The notes: generated from the sequence alone by a model not told the origin. Positions 1-6,613 are shown, counted from the stretch's first letter. The stretch: DNA of 9,357 nt from an uncultured Clostridium sp. (GCA_948465625.1 CAOJXM010000026.1:1-9357); one strand, 5' to 3'. Made by a program: numbers and translations.

Positions 1-969
1 ATCCTTTTAACGTGTATCACAGGATTTAGTGCAAGTGTATTAAGAGCTGTTATTATGAGTTTTCTCATAATAGGAGCAGACTTGTTATATAAAAAAAGTG
101 ATACCATCAATACCATCAGTATATCATTATTCATTTTATTAATCGATAATCCTTTTTGCATAAAGGATATTGGATTACTTTTATCCTTTGCAGGAACGAT
201 TGGAATTCTCTTCATCCAACCACAAATCAGAAAGCGATTTGATGAGAAAAATAGAGAATTAGCATTAGCAAATCAACTAACTCCACTAGAAAAAATCTAC
301 AAAAAGATAGCAGAAATTGCAATGGTATCTATCAGTGCACAAATTTGTATTTTACCAATTACAATGTACTATTTTCATACAATATCACTTACATTCTTAA
401 TTTCCAATATTTTAGTAAGCTTTCTAATGGGGCCTATTATCATACTTGGTTTTTTAGTAGCTATTTTGCCACTTCCTCTATTACCACAATTACTAAAGGT
501 ATTACTAAGCCTGTTAATGGCAATAGCAAAAACAACGAGCCTTCTTCCACTCTCACAAATTAACATTACTACCCCCAATCTATTCACAATCCTTCTTTAT
601 TATTTCACAATCTATCTGTTTTTTGCACATGTGTGGAAAAAGAAGTTAAAGTTATCCACATTTGTGCATAATTTACACCAATATGTGAGTAAAAAAAGAA
701 AAATGTTAATAACAATAGGTATAATTGTGTGTATGATAAGTAGAACTTACACACACATCAAACAAAATGAACTAATCATACACTTTATTGATGTTGGGCA
801 AGGGGATAGTATGTTGATAACAACAGGAAATAACAAAATCTTAATAGATGGGGGTGGAAGTAATAATCAAGATTTTGATGTAGGAGAAAGCATTTTATTA
901 CCTTATTTATTAAATCGAAAAGTCAAAACCCTAGACTATATCATCATTTCTCACCTAGATATGGACCAT

Positions 970-977
970 GTGCGGTC
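970..977 (+). other. comEC frameshift site 1 (frame 1 to frame 3)
   Basis: Directly after the metal-binding SHLDMDH motif the reading frame moves from frame 1 to frame 3. The local sequence is CATGTGCGGTCGGAATT. Removing G972 and C977 would restore DHVGGIL, which matches the DHxGG pattern usual in ComEC. A single missing base is the alternative explanation. There is no slippery heptamer suited to programmed shifting. Confidence 0.75.
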
Positions 978-1105
978 GGAATTTTAAGCATTTTAGAAAA
1001 GATAAAAGTAAAACAAATCATAATAGGAAAGCATCAAGAAACATCAGAAAATTACACCAAATTAAAAGAAATCGTAAACCGAAAGAAAATAAAAGTTAGG
1101 CAAGT

Positions 1106-1118
1106 AAAAAAGCGGTGA
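1106..1118 (+). other. comEC frameshift site 2 (frame 3 to frame 1)
   Basis: Frame 3 ends in AAA AAG CGG TGA. Skipping the single C at 1113 gives KK-GDVLNITKN in frame 1, which joins directly to the rest of the metallo-beta-lactamase domain. The extra base sits right after a run of six A, a common place for indel errors. A_AAA_AAG resembles a -1 slippery site, but a +1 shift is needed here, so programmed frameshifting does not fit. Confidence 0.75.
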
Positions 1119-1593
1119 TGTATTAAACATTACAAAAAACTTAAAAATTCAAATTTTATGGCCAAAGGAAGAACCCATTCAAGAAAACATCTTAAACAAT
1201 AACTCCATTGTTGCAAAAGTAACCTATCAAAACTTATCTATGTTATTAACAGGAGATATCGAAGAAATAGCAGAACAACAAATCATACAGGAATACCAAA
1301 ATTCCAATCAACTAAAAGCAAACCTTTTAAAAATAGCACATCACGGATCGAAGAGTTCGACTACACAGGAATTTTTAGAGCAAGTAAAACCAAAAATTGC
1401 TTTGATTGGAGTAGGAGCCAAAAACACCTTTGGGCATCCCAATGAAGGAATAATAGAAAGACTAAACCAGCAAAAATGTAAAATTTATCGAACGGATTTA
1501 ATGGGAGAAATTACAATAAGGGTTAATACCAAAGGAAAAATTTGGATTAATAAAATGCTGAATTGAGAGTTTGATGATTAAAAATGAAAAGAG

Positions 1594-1598
1594 AGGAG
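1594..1598 (+). promoter_or_regulatory. ribosome binding site that decides the antirepressor start
   Basis: AGGAG within AGAGGAGA lies 9 nt before the ATG at 1608. An in-frame ATG at 1584 would precede this site and has only a weak GAGAG upstream, so 1608 is the preferred start. Confidence 0.7.
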
Positions 1599-1607
1599 AT
1601 TTTTAAT

Positions 1608-2360
1608 ATGGATTACAAAATGATAGAAAATGAGTTATTACCAATTTATGAAAACGAAAACAAGGAGAAATTAGTAAATGCAAGAGAATTGCATAGTATT
1701 ATGAAAATAGGAAGAGACTTTACAAATTGGATAAAAGATAGAATAAAAAAATACAATTTTATTCAAAATGAAGATTATATTTTAACATTCGCCAAAATTG
1801 GCGAACGTCAAAATGTAATTAAGCATGAATATTATTTGACAGTAAATATGGCAAAAGAATTAGCAATGATAGAAAATAATGAAATAGGAAGAAAAATTAG
1901 AAGATATTTTATTGAAGTAGAAAAAAGATATAAAACAATAGTAGAAACACCTCAAAACATATTTGATTTTATGCGATTAGCAATTGACCAAATTGAAGCA
2001 AATGAAAAAGAAATTCAGAAAATTAAGCAATTATCCAAAGATAATGCGAAACAAATCGAAGAAATACAATCTAAAGTAGATGTAGTAATAAAAAAGGAAT
2101 ATTGTATAACTTCAGATATAGCAGAACAACTACAATTATATTCAGAAAGTGGATTGCCACATTCCAATTTAATAGGGGCAATAGCGAGGCAATTAGGATA
2201 TAAAACTTCGTATAAACATTATTATGAAGATGAATATATAGCAATTGTACCAGATATAAGTAAAGGAAACGATTTTTGGCAAGTATATTATAAGGCAAAT
2301 GCGGTAAAAGAGATTATCAATTGGTTTAGTGAGAATGTTTGTTATAAAATAAAAATATAG
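1608..2360 (+). CDS. AntA/AntB-type phage antirepressor-like protein
   Basis: A 250-residue protein if translated from the ATG served by the AGGAG site; an ATG at 1584 would add eight residues. Residues about 22-100 match the AntA/AntB antirepressor N-terminal domain: VNARELHSIMKIGRDFTNWIK, then NEDYILTFAKIGERQN, HEYYLTVNMAKELAMIE and GRKIRRYFIEVEKRY. Residues about 124-160 are a charged heptad-like segment likely to form a coiled coil (IDQIEANEKEIQKIKQ...). Residues 166-250 form a separate C-terminal domain (ITSDIAEQLQLYSESGLPHS...) that I do not recognise with certainty; it resembles C-terminal domains of clostridial phage antirepressors. In prophages such proteins bind or titrate a CI-type repressor and trigger induction. 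The gene starts 41 bp after comEC with no promoter I can see between, and no other phage gene is in the window. It ends in TAG and the same frame continues open for 34 codons. Confidence 0.8.
   Translation: MDYKMIENELLPIYENENKEKLVNARELHSIMKIGRDFTNWIKDRIKKYNFIQNEDYILTFAKIGERQNVIKHEYYLTVNMAKELAMIENNEIGRKIRRYFIEVEKRYKTIVETPQNIFDFMRLAIDQIEANEKEIQKIKQLSKDNAKQIEEIQSKVDVVIKKEYCITSDIAEQLQLYSESGLPHSNLIGAIARQLGYKTSYKHYYEDEYIAIVPDISKGNDFWQVYYKANAVKEIINWFSENVCYKIKI
1785..1808. repeat. palindrome inside the antirepressor gene
   Basis: TTCGCCAA (1788-1795) and TTGGCGAA (1798-1805) are a perfect 8-bp inverted repeat with a 2-nt centre. It extends to 11 bp per arm with one mismatch (outer AC/GT pairs). It overlaps the codons for TFAKIGERQ. 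It is much more GC-rich than the surrounding gene and has operator-like symmetry. It may instead be a coincidence of coding for this motif. Confidence 0.6.
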
Positions 2361-2465
2361 ATTAATGTAACTGAGTGTAGAAAAGGAGTTTATGAAGATT
2401 ATGAGAGAACTCTAATTGAAGTGCCAGATGCAACAGTAATCGAAGTATATGGGATAAAATGTTGA
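2361..2465 (+). pseudogene. in-frame coding remnant after the antirepressor TAG
   Basis: The frame of the antirepressor remains open for 34 codons after its TAG, ending in TGA at 2463-2465. The peptide looks protein-like (VYEDYERTLIEVPDATVIEV near its middle and end). It contains no ATG, GTG or TTG start positioned to make it a gene of its own. It could be the tail of a small gene that lost its start, a read-through extension of the antirepressor, or chance: roughly one such open stretch in fifteen is expected at this base composition by my rough estimate. I do not recognise the family. Confidence 0.35.
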
Positions 2466-2485
2466 TTGTAGATTAAATTCTTTGC

Positions 2486-2516
2486 AAAAGGGTCTGTTTT
2501 AAAAACAGGCTCTTTT
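2486..2516 (+). terminator. rho-independent terminator after the comEC-antirepressor unit
   Basis: AAAAGGGTCTGTTTT (2486-2500) pairs with AAAACAGGCTCTTTT (2502-2516). This gives a long stem with two G-U wobbles, its innermost A-T pairs opening to form the loop, and it ends in a TTTT run. It separates the antirepressor region from the BofC-domain gene. Confidence 0.85.
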
Positions 2517-2610
2517 CAATGATAAAATAATAGAAAATACAAAAATGTATAAAAATTACAAAATAGGAAACAATATAGAAAAATGGAAACCAAAAGAGAG
2601 GGTGGAGTAA

Positions 2611-3195
2611 GTGAAAAAAACAATGTTCATTCTATTAGGAATTATCCTATTATTAGCAGTATCAATGAGTATAGGCTATTTTATTTATACATTACAATAT
2701 GCAGAGCAAAACCAACAACAATTAGCAAAGCAAAATACCAACACAGTAAATAACTTAATGCAAAATGAAGAAAGTATTCAAACCAATCAAGAAGAAGAAA
2801 AGGTAACACCAAATACACAATTTATTCTACAAAAACACTATGTGCAATGCGGACATACAACAGTAGACTATGAGGAAGTTCCAAGTGAAGTAGTAAACAT
2901 GACACAAGATGAATTACAAGAAAAATACAAAGAATGGGAGATAGCCAAATTTAGTAAACAAGAAGTAATTTTACGAAAAGAAGAAAGTGGAAACTGTGAC
3001 CAACACTATGTGCTAAGAGAAAAAGAGGGGTATGTTGCGATTTACTTAGTTAACCAAAATGGAATGGAAAGTTTAAAAGAATTAACAGGAATTGCAACAG
3101 AATATTTACCACAGGAAGATATACAAAAATTCAAAGAAGGAATTTGTGTATATGGTTTGCAGGAATTAAATACAATTATAGAAGATTACGAATGA
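2611..3195 (+). CDS. membrane-anchored BofC C-terminal-domain protein
   Basis: A 194-residue protein starting at GTG, preceded by GGGTGGAG. Residues 5-27 are a single N-terminal membrane segment, followed by a Gln/Asn/Glu-rich spacer to about residue 70. Residues 70-193 fit the BofC C-terminal domain: CGH (80-82), the Tx2EL..KY..W pattern (98-109), GNCDQH (127-132), 'GYVAIYL', 'LTGIATEYLP', 'GICVYGLQELNTIIEDY'. In Bacillus subtilis BofC is a forespore-secreted inhibitor of the SpoIVB protease and so affects pro-sigma-K processing. Many clostridia carry stand-alone BofC_C proteins whose role is not established, so I do not assign bofC itself. It is probably monocistronic, lying between a terminator at 2486-2516 and the convergent terminator at 3272-3316. 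I see no convincing promoter in 2517-2600. Its TGA overlaps the first base of the intergenic repeat. Confidence 0.72.
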   Translation: MKKTMFILLGIILLLAVSMSIGYFIYTLQYAEQNQQQLAKQNTNTVNNLMQNEESIQTNQEEEKVTPNTQFILQKHYVQCGHTTVDYEEVPSEVVNMTQDELQEKYKEWEIAKFSKQEVILRKEESGNCDQHYVLREKEGYVAIYLVNQNGMESLKELTGIATEYLPQEDIQKFKEGICVYGLQELNTIIEDYE

Positions 3196-3246
3196 TTGGA
3201 CCATTAGGGACGGTTCTTTTTGGTCCAATTGGAACCAAAAGGGACG
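3195..3246. repeat. intergenic GGGACGGTTC repeat, copy A
   Basis: ATTGGACCA (3195-3203) and TGGTCCAAT (3221-3229) form a perfect 9-bp stem around the loop TTAGGGACGGTTCTTTT (3204-3220). A second small palindrome follows (TTGG-AA-CCAA, 3229-3238). GGGAC at 3207 recurs at 3241, 34 nt later. The loop sequence is identical in copy B beyond pgsA, while the stem differs. An alternative hairpin pairs 3218-3224 with 3234-3240 and excludes the first. GGGACGGTTCTTTTT-type intergenic repeats are, to my memory, common in clostridial genomes. Confidence 0.8.
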
Positions 3247-3271
3247 CAATTTAAATTAAAAATAAATTGCA

Positions 3272-3316
3272 AAAAGAAGCAATATATTTGTTCTAAAACA
3301 AAACATTGCTTCTTTT
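3272..3316. terminator. bidirectional terminator between the BofC-domain gene and pgsA
   Basis: AAAAGAAGCAAT (3272-3283) pairs perfectly with ATTGCTTCTTTT (3305-3316). The 21-nt loop can pair further through TTTGTT/AACAAA. A-tracts on the left and T-tracts on the right make it work for both converging genes. Just before it, GCAATTTA (3246-3253) and TAAATTGC (3263-3270) form another 8-bp inverted repeat. Confidence 0.85.
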
Positions 3317-3337
3317 ATTAATTTTACAATATAAACA

Positions 3338-3943
3338 CTAAGATTTACTACTTTTATCTTCTATCTTCAAATTTTCCTTCTTCAAATAGCCTTGTTGATA
3401 AAATGCCCTAAAATACATAACCAAAGAAAAAACAGTTGCAATCAAAGCTAAGTAATAGATATAGCGGTCAAATCCTGGTAATGGAGCCATTGAATACTCT
3501 GGGTGGTTAAAAAGTGAAAAATTAAAATAGCGAATAAATAGAGACGCTACAATAGCAATATAAAATAGAACAGTAGCCAATTTCCCATACCATCTACTAG
3601 ACACAACAAACTCCTTTCCATATAAAAAAGAAGCACCAGAAATCATAAAAAACTCCTTTACAATCACAACAACTAAAATAAACATAGGAATCACATTTTG
3701 CAAAGCAAGTACCGTCAAAATAGAAACCTGTGTAATCTTATCTGCCAAAGGATCCATCAGCTTTCCAAAATTCGTTATAAAATTAAACTTTCTTGCGATA
3801 AAACCATCTAAAATATCAGTAAGACCAGATAGTGTTAAAAACACAAAGGCAAGAATATAATGTTCTATCAATAAATAATACAAAATAATAGGAACCAGAA
3901 AAATTCGAATCACTGTCAAAATATTAGGTACATGTTTAAACAT
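3338..3943 (-). CDS. pgsA: CDP-diacylglycerol-glycerol-3-phosphate 3-phosphatidyltransferase
   Basis: PgsA transfers the phosphatidyl group of CDP-diacylglycerol to glycerol 3-phosphate, making phosphatidylglycerol phosphate, the first step to phosphatidylglycerol and cardiolipin, in the cytoplasmic membrane. The 201-residue protein has the usual family length. It starts with FKHVPNILTVIRI and carries a perfect CDP-alcohol phosphatidyltransferase signature, Dx2DGx2ARx8Gx3Dx3D, at residues 43-68 (D43, D46, G47, A50, R51, G60, D64, D68). Several membrane helices follow and the tail is Lys-rich. GAGGAGG lies 5 nt before the ATG, supporting this start, and a strong promoter sits just upstream. 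It ends in TAG right before the shared terminator, so here TAG behaves as an ordinary stop. The usual cinA/recA neighbours are absent. The gene is flanked on both sides by copies of the GGGACGGTTC repeat. A closely related CDP-alcohol transferase with another acceptor is possible but less likely. Confidence 0.92.
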   Translation of the reverse strand: MFKHVPNILTVIRIFLVPIILYYLLIEHYILAFVFLTLSGLTDILDGFIARKFNFITNFGKLMDPLADKITQVSILTVLALQNVIPMFILVVVIVKEFFMISGASFLYGKEFVVSSRWYGKLATVLFYIAIVASLFIRYFNFSLFNHPEYSMAPLPGFDRYIYYLALIATVFSLVMYFRAFYQQGYLKKENLKIEDKSSKS

Positions 3944-3971
3944 ACAAACCTCCTCATATTACATATCCTAT

Positions 3972-4000
3972 ATCATACAATTTTATACAAAAAACGTCAA
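3972..4000 (-). promoter_or_regulatory. sigma-A-type promoter of pgsA
   Basis: On the minus strand TTGACG (3995-4000) and TATGAT (3972-3977) are separated by exactly 17 nt. The start codon lies about 29 nt downstream of the -10 box, leaving room for the GAGGAGG site at 3949-3955. Confidence 0.8.
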
Positions 4001-4009
4001 GTGTTTTAT

Positions 4010-4064
4010 CCCCATTAGGGACGGTTCTTTTTGGGGCAAATTGGACCAATTGGGACACTTCTTT
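4010..4064. repeat. intergenic GGGACGGTTC repeat, copy B
   Basis: CCCCA (4010-4014) and TGGGG (4032-4036) form a 5-bp stem around TTAGGGACGGTTCTTTT (4015-4031), the same 17-nt loop as copy A. AATTGG-A-CCAATT (4039-4051) is the second palindrome. GGGACGGTTCTTT at 4018 is echoed by GGGACACTTCTTT at 4052, again 34 nt apart. The copy lies immediately upstream of the pgsA promoter, in the same orientation as copy A. Confidence 0.8.
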
Positions 4065-4087
4065 AAGATATTCTTAAAATATGAAAC

Positions 4088-4123
4088 AAGAGAGATGCCC
4101 TAAAACAAAGGAATATCTCTCTT
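4088..4123 (-). terminator. probable terminator of clpE
   Basis: AAGAGAGAT (4088-4096) and ATCTCTCTT (4115-4123) are a perfect 9-bp inverted repeat with an 18-nt loop, 7 nt beyond the second clpE stop codon (4130-4132). On the minus strand it is followed by GTTTCATATTTT, a T-rich but interrupted tail, so termination may be only moderately efficient. Its position supports the view that the transcribed gene extends to 4130 rather than ending at the internal TAG. Confidence 0.6.
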
Positions 4124-4129
4124 AAAATA

Positions 4130-6442
4130 CTAATCTACTTTAAATGTTAAATTCTCTTCAAAACAATCTACTTTCACCATATTGCCATTTAATAACTCAC
4201 CACGTAAAATCATTTCAGATAAAATATCTTCCACATGCTTTTGAATGGCACGTCTTAATGGTCTAGCACCATATTTCTAATCTGTTCCATGTTTTAACAA
4301 AAACTCTTTTGCTGTAACAGACACTTCCAAAGCAATATTTTTATCAGCTAAAGCTTTTTTAGTATCCTCTAACATTAAATCCACAATTTGAATCAATTGT
4401 TCTTGATTTAAACTATCAAATACTACAATTTCATCAACACGATTTAAAAACTCTGGACGAAAAACATCTTTTAACCCATCCAAAATCTTTGTCTTATCAA
4501 TGCTAGGCTTATTTCCAAATCCAATCGAATTATTATTCAAATTAGAACCAGCATTCGAAGTCATAATAATAACGGTATTTTCAAAACTAATCGTATTTCC
4601 TTGTGAATCGGTTAATCTACCATCATCAAGAACTTGTAATAAAATATTAAAAACATCATGATGAGCTTTTTCAATTTCATCCAATAGAATAATCGAATAA
4701 GGATTTCTTTTCACCTTTTCTGTTAATTGACCAGCATCATCATATCCCACATAGCCAGGAGGAGAGCCAATTAACTTAGAAGTCGAATGTCCTTCCATAT
4801 ATTCTGACATATCAATTCGAATAATGGAATCTTCCTTTCCAAACATCTCAAAAGCAAGAGCCTTTGCAAGTTCTGTCTTACCAACACCAGTTGGTCCAAC
4901 AAAGATAAAAGAAGGTGGGCGTTTCGTACTCTTTAAGCCAGCACGATTTCTTCGAATGGCTCTAGAAACCGCCTCAACAGCTTCTGATTGCCCTACAATT
5001 CGCTTATGCAAATTGCCTTCTAGATTTAACAACTTTTGCGTTTCTGCTTCTGTAATCTTTTTAACAGGGATTTTCGTCCAATGCTCAATAACCAAAGCAA
5101 TATCTTGTACTGTCAACTGCTTTAATTTTAATTTACTAGACAAAATATCAATCTGTTCTTGTAATTGACATTCCTTTGTTTTCAAATCAGCAGCTTTTTG
5201 GTAATCCTCTGTAGAATCAGCATCAGCAGCCTCCTCTTTTTGCTCTTGGACAAGTTTTAGCTCTTGCTTTAACAATTCAAGCTGAAATAACTCTTTATTA
5301 TTCAAATTAATGCGAGAACAAGCTTCATCTAACACATCAATCGCCTTATCTGGTAAGAAGCGGTCATGAATATATTTCTCAGACATAATAACAGTTTGCC
5401 TAATCACATCATTTGAAATTTTAACTTTGTGAAAATCCTCATAATACTTCTTAATTCCTACTAAAATACTAATCGCATCATCAATACTTGGTTCCTCTAC
5501 CACAACAGGTTGAAATCTTCTTTCCAAAGCAGTATCCTTTTCAATATGTTTACGATATTCCTTTAACGTAGTAGTACCAATCAATTGAATCTCTCCATTT
5601 GCCAAAGATGGCTTTAGAATATTAGCAGCATTCATGGAACTTTCTGAATCACCTGCTCCCATAATATTATGAATTTCATCAATCACTAAAATAATATTTC
5701 CCAAACTTTTGCACTCATCAATAATAGACTTCATTCTTCCTTCAAACTGACCTCTAAACTGCGTACCAGCAACAATAGAAGTCATATCTAGCAAATAAAC
5801 TTCCTTATCTAACAACTTAGCAGGCACCTTTTTATTTGCAATTTTCAAAGCAAGCCCTTGTGCAATCGCTGTTTTACCAACGCCAGGTTCACCAATCAAA
5901 CAAGGATTATTTTTGGCACGTCTATTTAAGATTTGTGTAATTCGTTGAATCTCTTTATCTCTTCCAATCACAGCATCCAATTGACCATTTTTCGCTTTTA
6001 ACGTTAAATTAGTTCCATAAGTATCCAAATACTTCGTCTTTTTTTGTTTTTGTTTCTTTTCTACTTTTACTTTTTTACTAGAACCATTACTGGTACTAGC
6101 ACTTTCAGAAGTTGTTTTATTAGCATTGTCACCACCAAACACATTGCCTAAAATGGCACCAATTGGGATAGCAGAGCCTGAAACTCCGTCAAAATTCATA
6201 TCTTTATTATTCAAACTTTCGGTTAAATCATTAAAAATACTTTCAAATTGACTTGCCATATCATCTAAATTAACATTATCCCCCTCTAAAATATTAGCTT
6301 GTTGAGACAACACTTCCATTGGATTAATCCCTTTTTCCTTTGCACAATTATAGCAAAAACCTTCTAACGAATTTTTGCCTTCTGCATCTGCTTTATTAAT
6401 AAAAATAATAGCTGGATTCTTCTTGCATACTGAACATAGCAT
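4130..6442 (-). CDS. clpE: ClpE-type AAA+ unfoldase with zinc finger, interrupted by an in-frame TAG
   Basis: A Hsp100/Clp ATPase that unfolds proteins and feeds them to ClpP. Residues 3-33 form a four-cysteine zinc finger (C3, C6, C30, C33) in place of the Clp-N repeats of ClpC, which points to ClpE. A Gly/Ser/Lys-rich linker (about 84-136) precedes AAA-1: Walker A GEPGVGKT (184-191), pore region GTQFRGQFEGR, Walker B ILVIDE (251-256), LERRF. A UVR-like segment, EDYQKAADLK, sits at 412-421. AAA-2 has GPTGVGKT (516-523), pore loop GYVGY (563-567), Walker B ILLDE (585-589), TSNAG, the ClpP-docking IGF (640-642) and FLNRVDE. Codon 722 is TAG (4277-4279). The frame then continues KYGARPLRRAIQKHVED for 48 residues to a natural TAG at 4130, total 770 positions. 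Stopping at 721 removes the sensor-2 GAR motif and the C-terminal small subdomain and would probably impair assembly or ATP hydrolysis. AAGGAG lies 11 nt before the ATG, rather far. No ctsR, mcsA or mcsB is nearby. Confidence 0.9.
4277..4279 (-). other. in-frame TAG inside clpE
   Basis: The codon between GTD and KYGARPLRR is TAG. Family members usually carry Glu, Pro or a similar residue at this point, so a single change from GAG, AAG or CAG would explain it. Conserved sequence continues without any shift on the far side, so this is a point substitution, recoding, or a base-call error rather than an indel. Confidence 0.85.
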
Positions 6443-6482
6443 ATATATAAATTCTCCTTATCTTTCTAAATTTGTAATATAC

Positions 6483-6511
6483 ATCATACACTAAAAATCG
6501 CAAATAGTCAA
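6483..6511 (-). promoter_or_regulatory. sigma-A-type promoter of clpE
   Basis: On the minus strand TTGACT (6506-6511) and TATGAT (6483-6488) are 17 nt apart, giving a leader of roughly 35 nt before the ATG. The layout is the same as at the pgsA promoter. A weak resemblance to a CtsR operator overlaps the -35 box. Confidence 0.75.
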
Positions 6512-6548
6512 TCAAAACACACAAAAGTTACAAACATTCAAATAGCAC

Positions 6549-6577
6549 TTGAAAAAAATTCACGTTTATGATATATA
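6549..6577 (+). promoter_or_regulatory. promoter of the rlmN-prpC-prkC operon
   Basis: TTGAAA (6549-6554) and TATATA (6572-6577) are separated by 17 nt, upstream of rlmN and divergent from the clpE promoter; the two -35 boxes are 37 bp apart. The -10 box is less well defined because the region is a TA repeat. Confidence 0.6.
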
Positions 6578-6613
6578 TAAAATGAAAAATTATAGACAAA
6601 GAAAGAAGTATTT

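Larger units (their letters stand above)
1..1566 (+). pseudogene. comEC: ComEC/Rec2 DNA-uptake channel, 3' part, with two frameshifts
   Basis: ComEC forms the inner-membrane channel that takes up single-stranded DNA in natural competence. The frame is open from base 1, so the start lies outside the window. The first ~240 visible residues are hydrophobic helices of the Competence domain, including the family-like stretch GFSASVLRAVIMSF and the 'LLLSFAGTIGIL' helix. A C-terminal metallo-beta-lactamase domain follows: IDVGQGDS, ILIDGGG, then SHLDMDH (949-969). Frame 1 stops at 985-987. The homologous protein continues in frame 3 from about 972 (GILSILEKIKVKQIIIGKH...), which stops at 1116-1118, then returns to frame 1 from 1114 (GDVLNITKN...). 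The domain finishes with MLLTGDIEE, HHGSKSS and FGHPNE and stops at 1564-1566. All pieces together make a full-looking domain, so the shifts net to zero frame change. As written the gene gives no intact protein; whether this is real decay or assembly error is open. Confidence 0.9.

Noticed and set aside
652..660. Perfect DnaA box TTATCCACA inside comEC, with a one-mismatch inverted box at 632-640.
   Set aside because: It lies in coding sequence, there is no AT-rich unwinding element or dnaA/dnaN nearby, and one such 9-mer in this much AT-rich DNA is not very unlikely.
1106..1112. A_AAA_AAG slippery heptamer at the second comEC frameshift, suggesting programmed frameshifting.
   Set aside because: The required change is +1 (frame 3 to frame 1); a -1 slip leads to a stop after four codons, and no stimulatory structure is evident. 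The first shift site has no slippery sequence.
2381..2415. AAAAGGAG followed by ATG at 2392, encoding MKIMREL and a stop: a possible leader peptide or toxin-like mini-gene.
   Set aside because: Spacing to the ATG is only 3 nt, the peptide is seven residues, and the bases are explained by the longer in-frame remnant. The terminator follows too far away for an obvious attenuator.
3195..4064. pgsA bounded by direct repeats, looking like a small transposable unit.
   Set aside because: No transposase, no target-site duplication, and pgsA has its own promoter and terminator and is a housekeeping gene. The repeats are better read as independent intergenic elements.
4824..5168. Open frame on the plus strand inside clpE.
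   Set aside because: It is antisense to a strongly conserved AAA+ coding region, has no ribosome binding site of note, and shows no recognisable protein motif.
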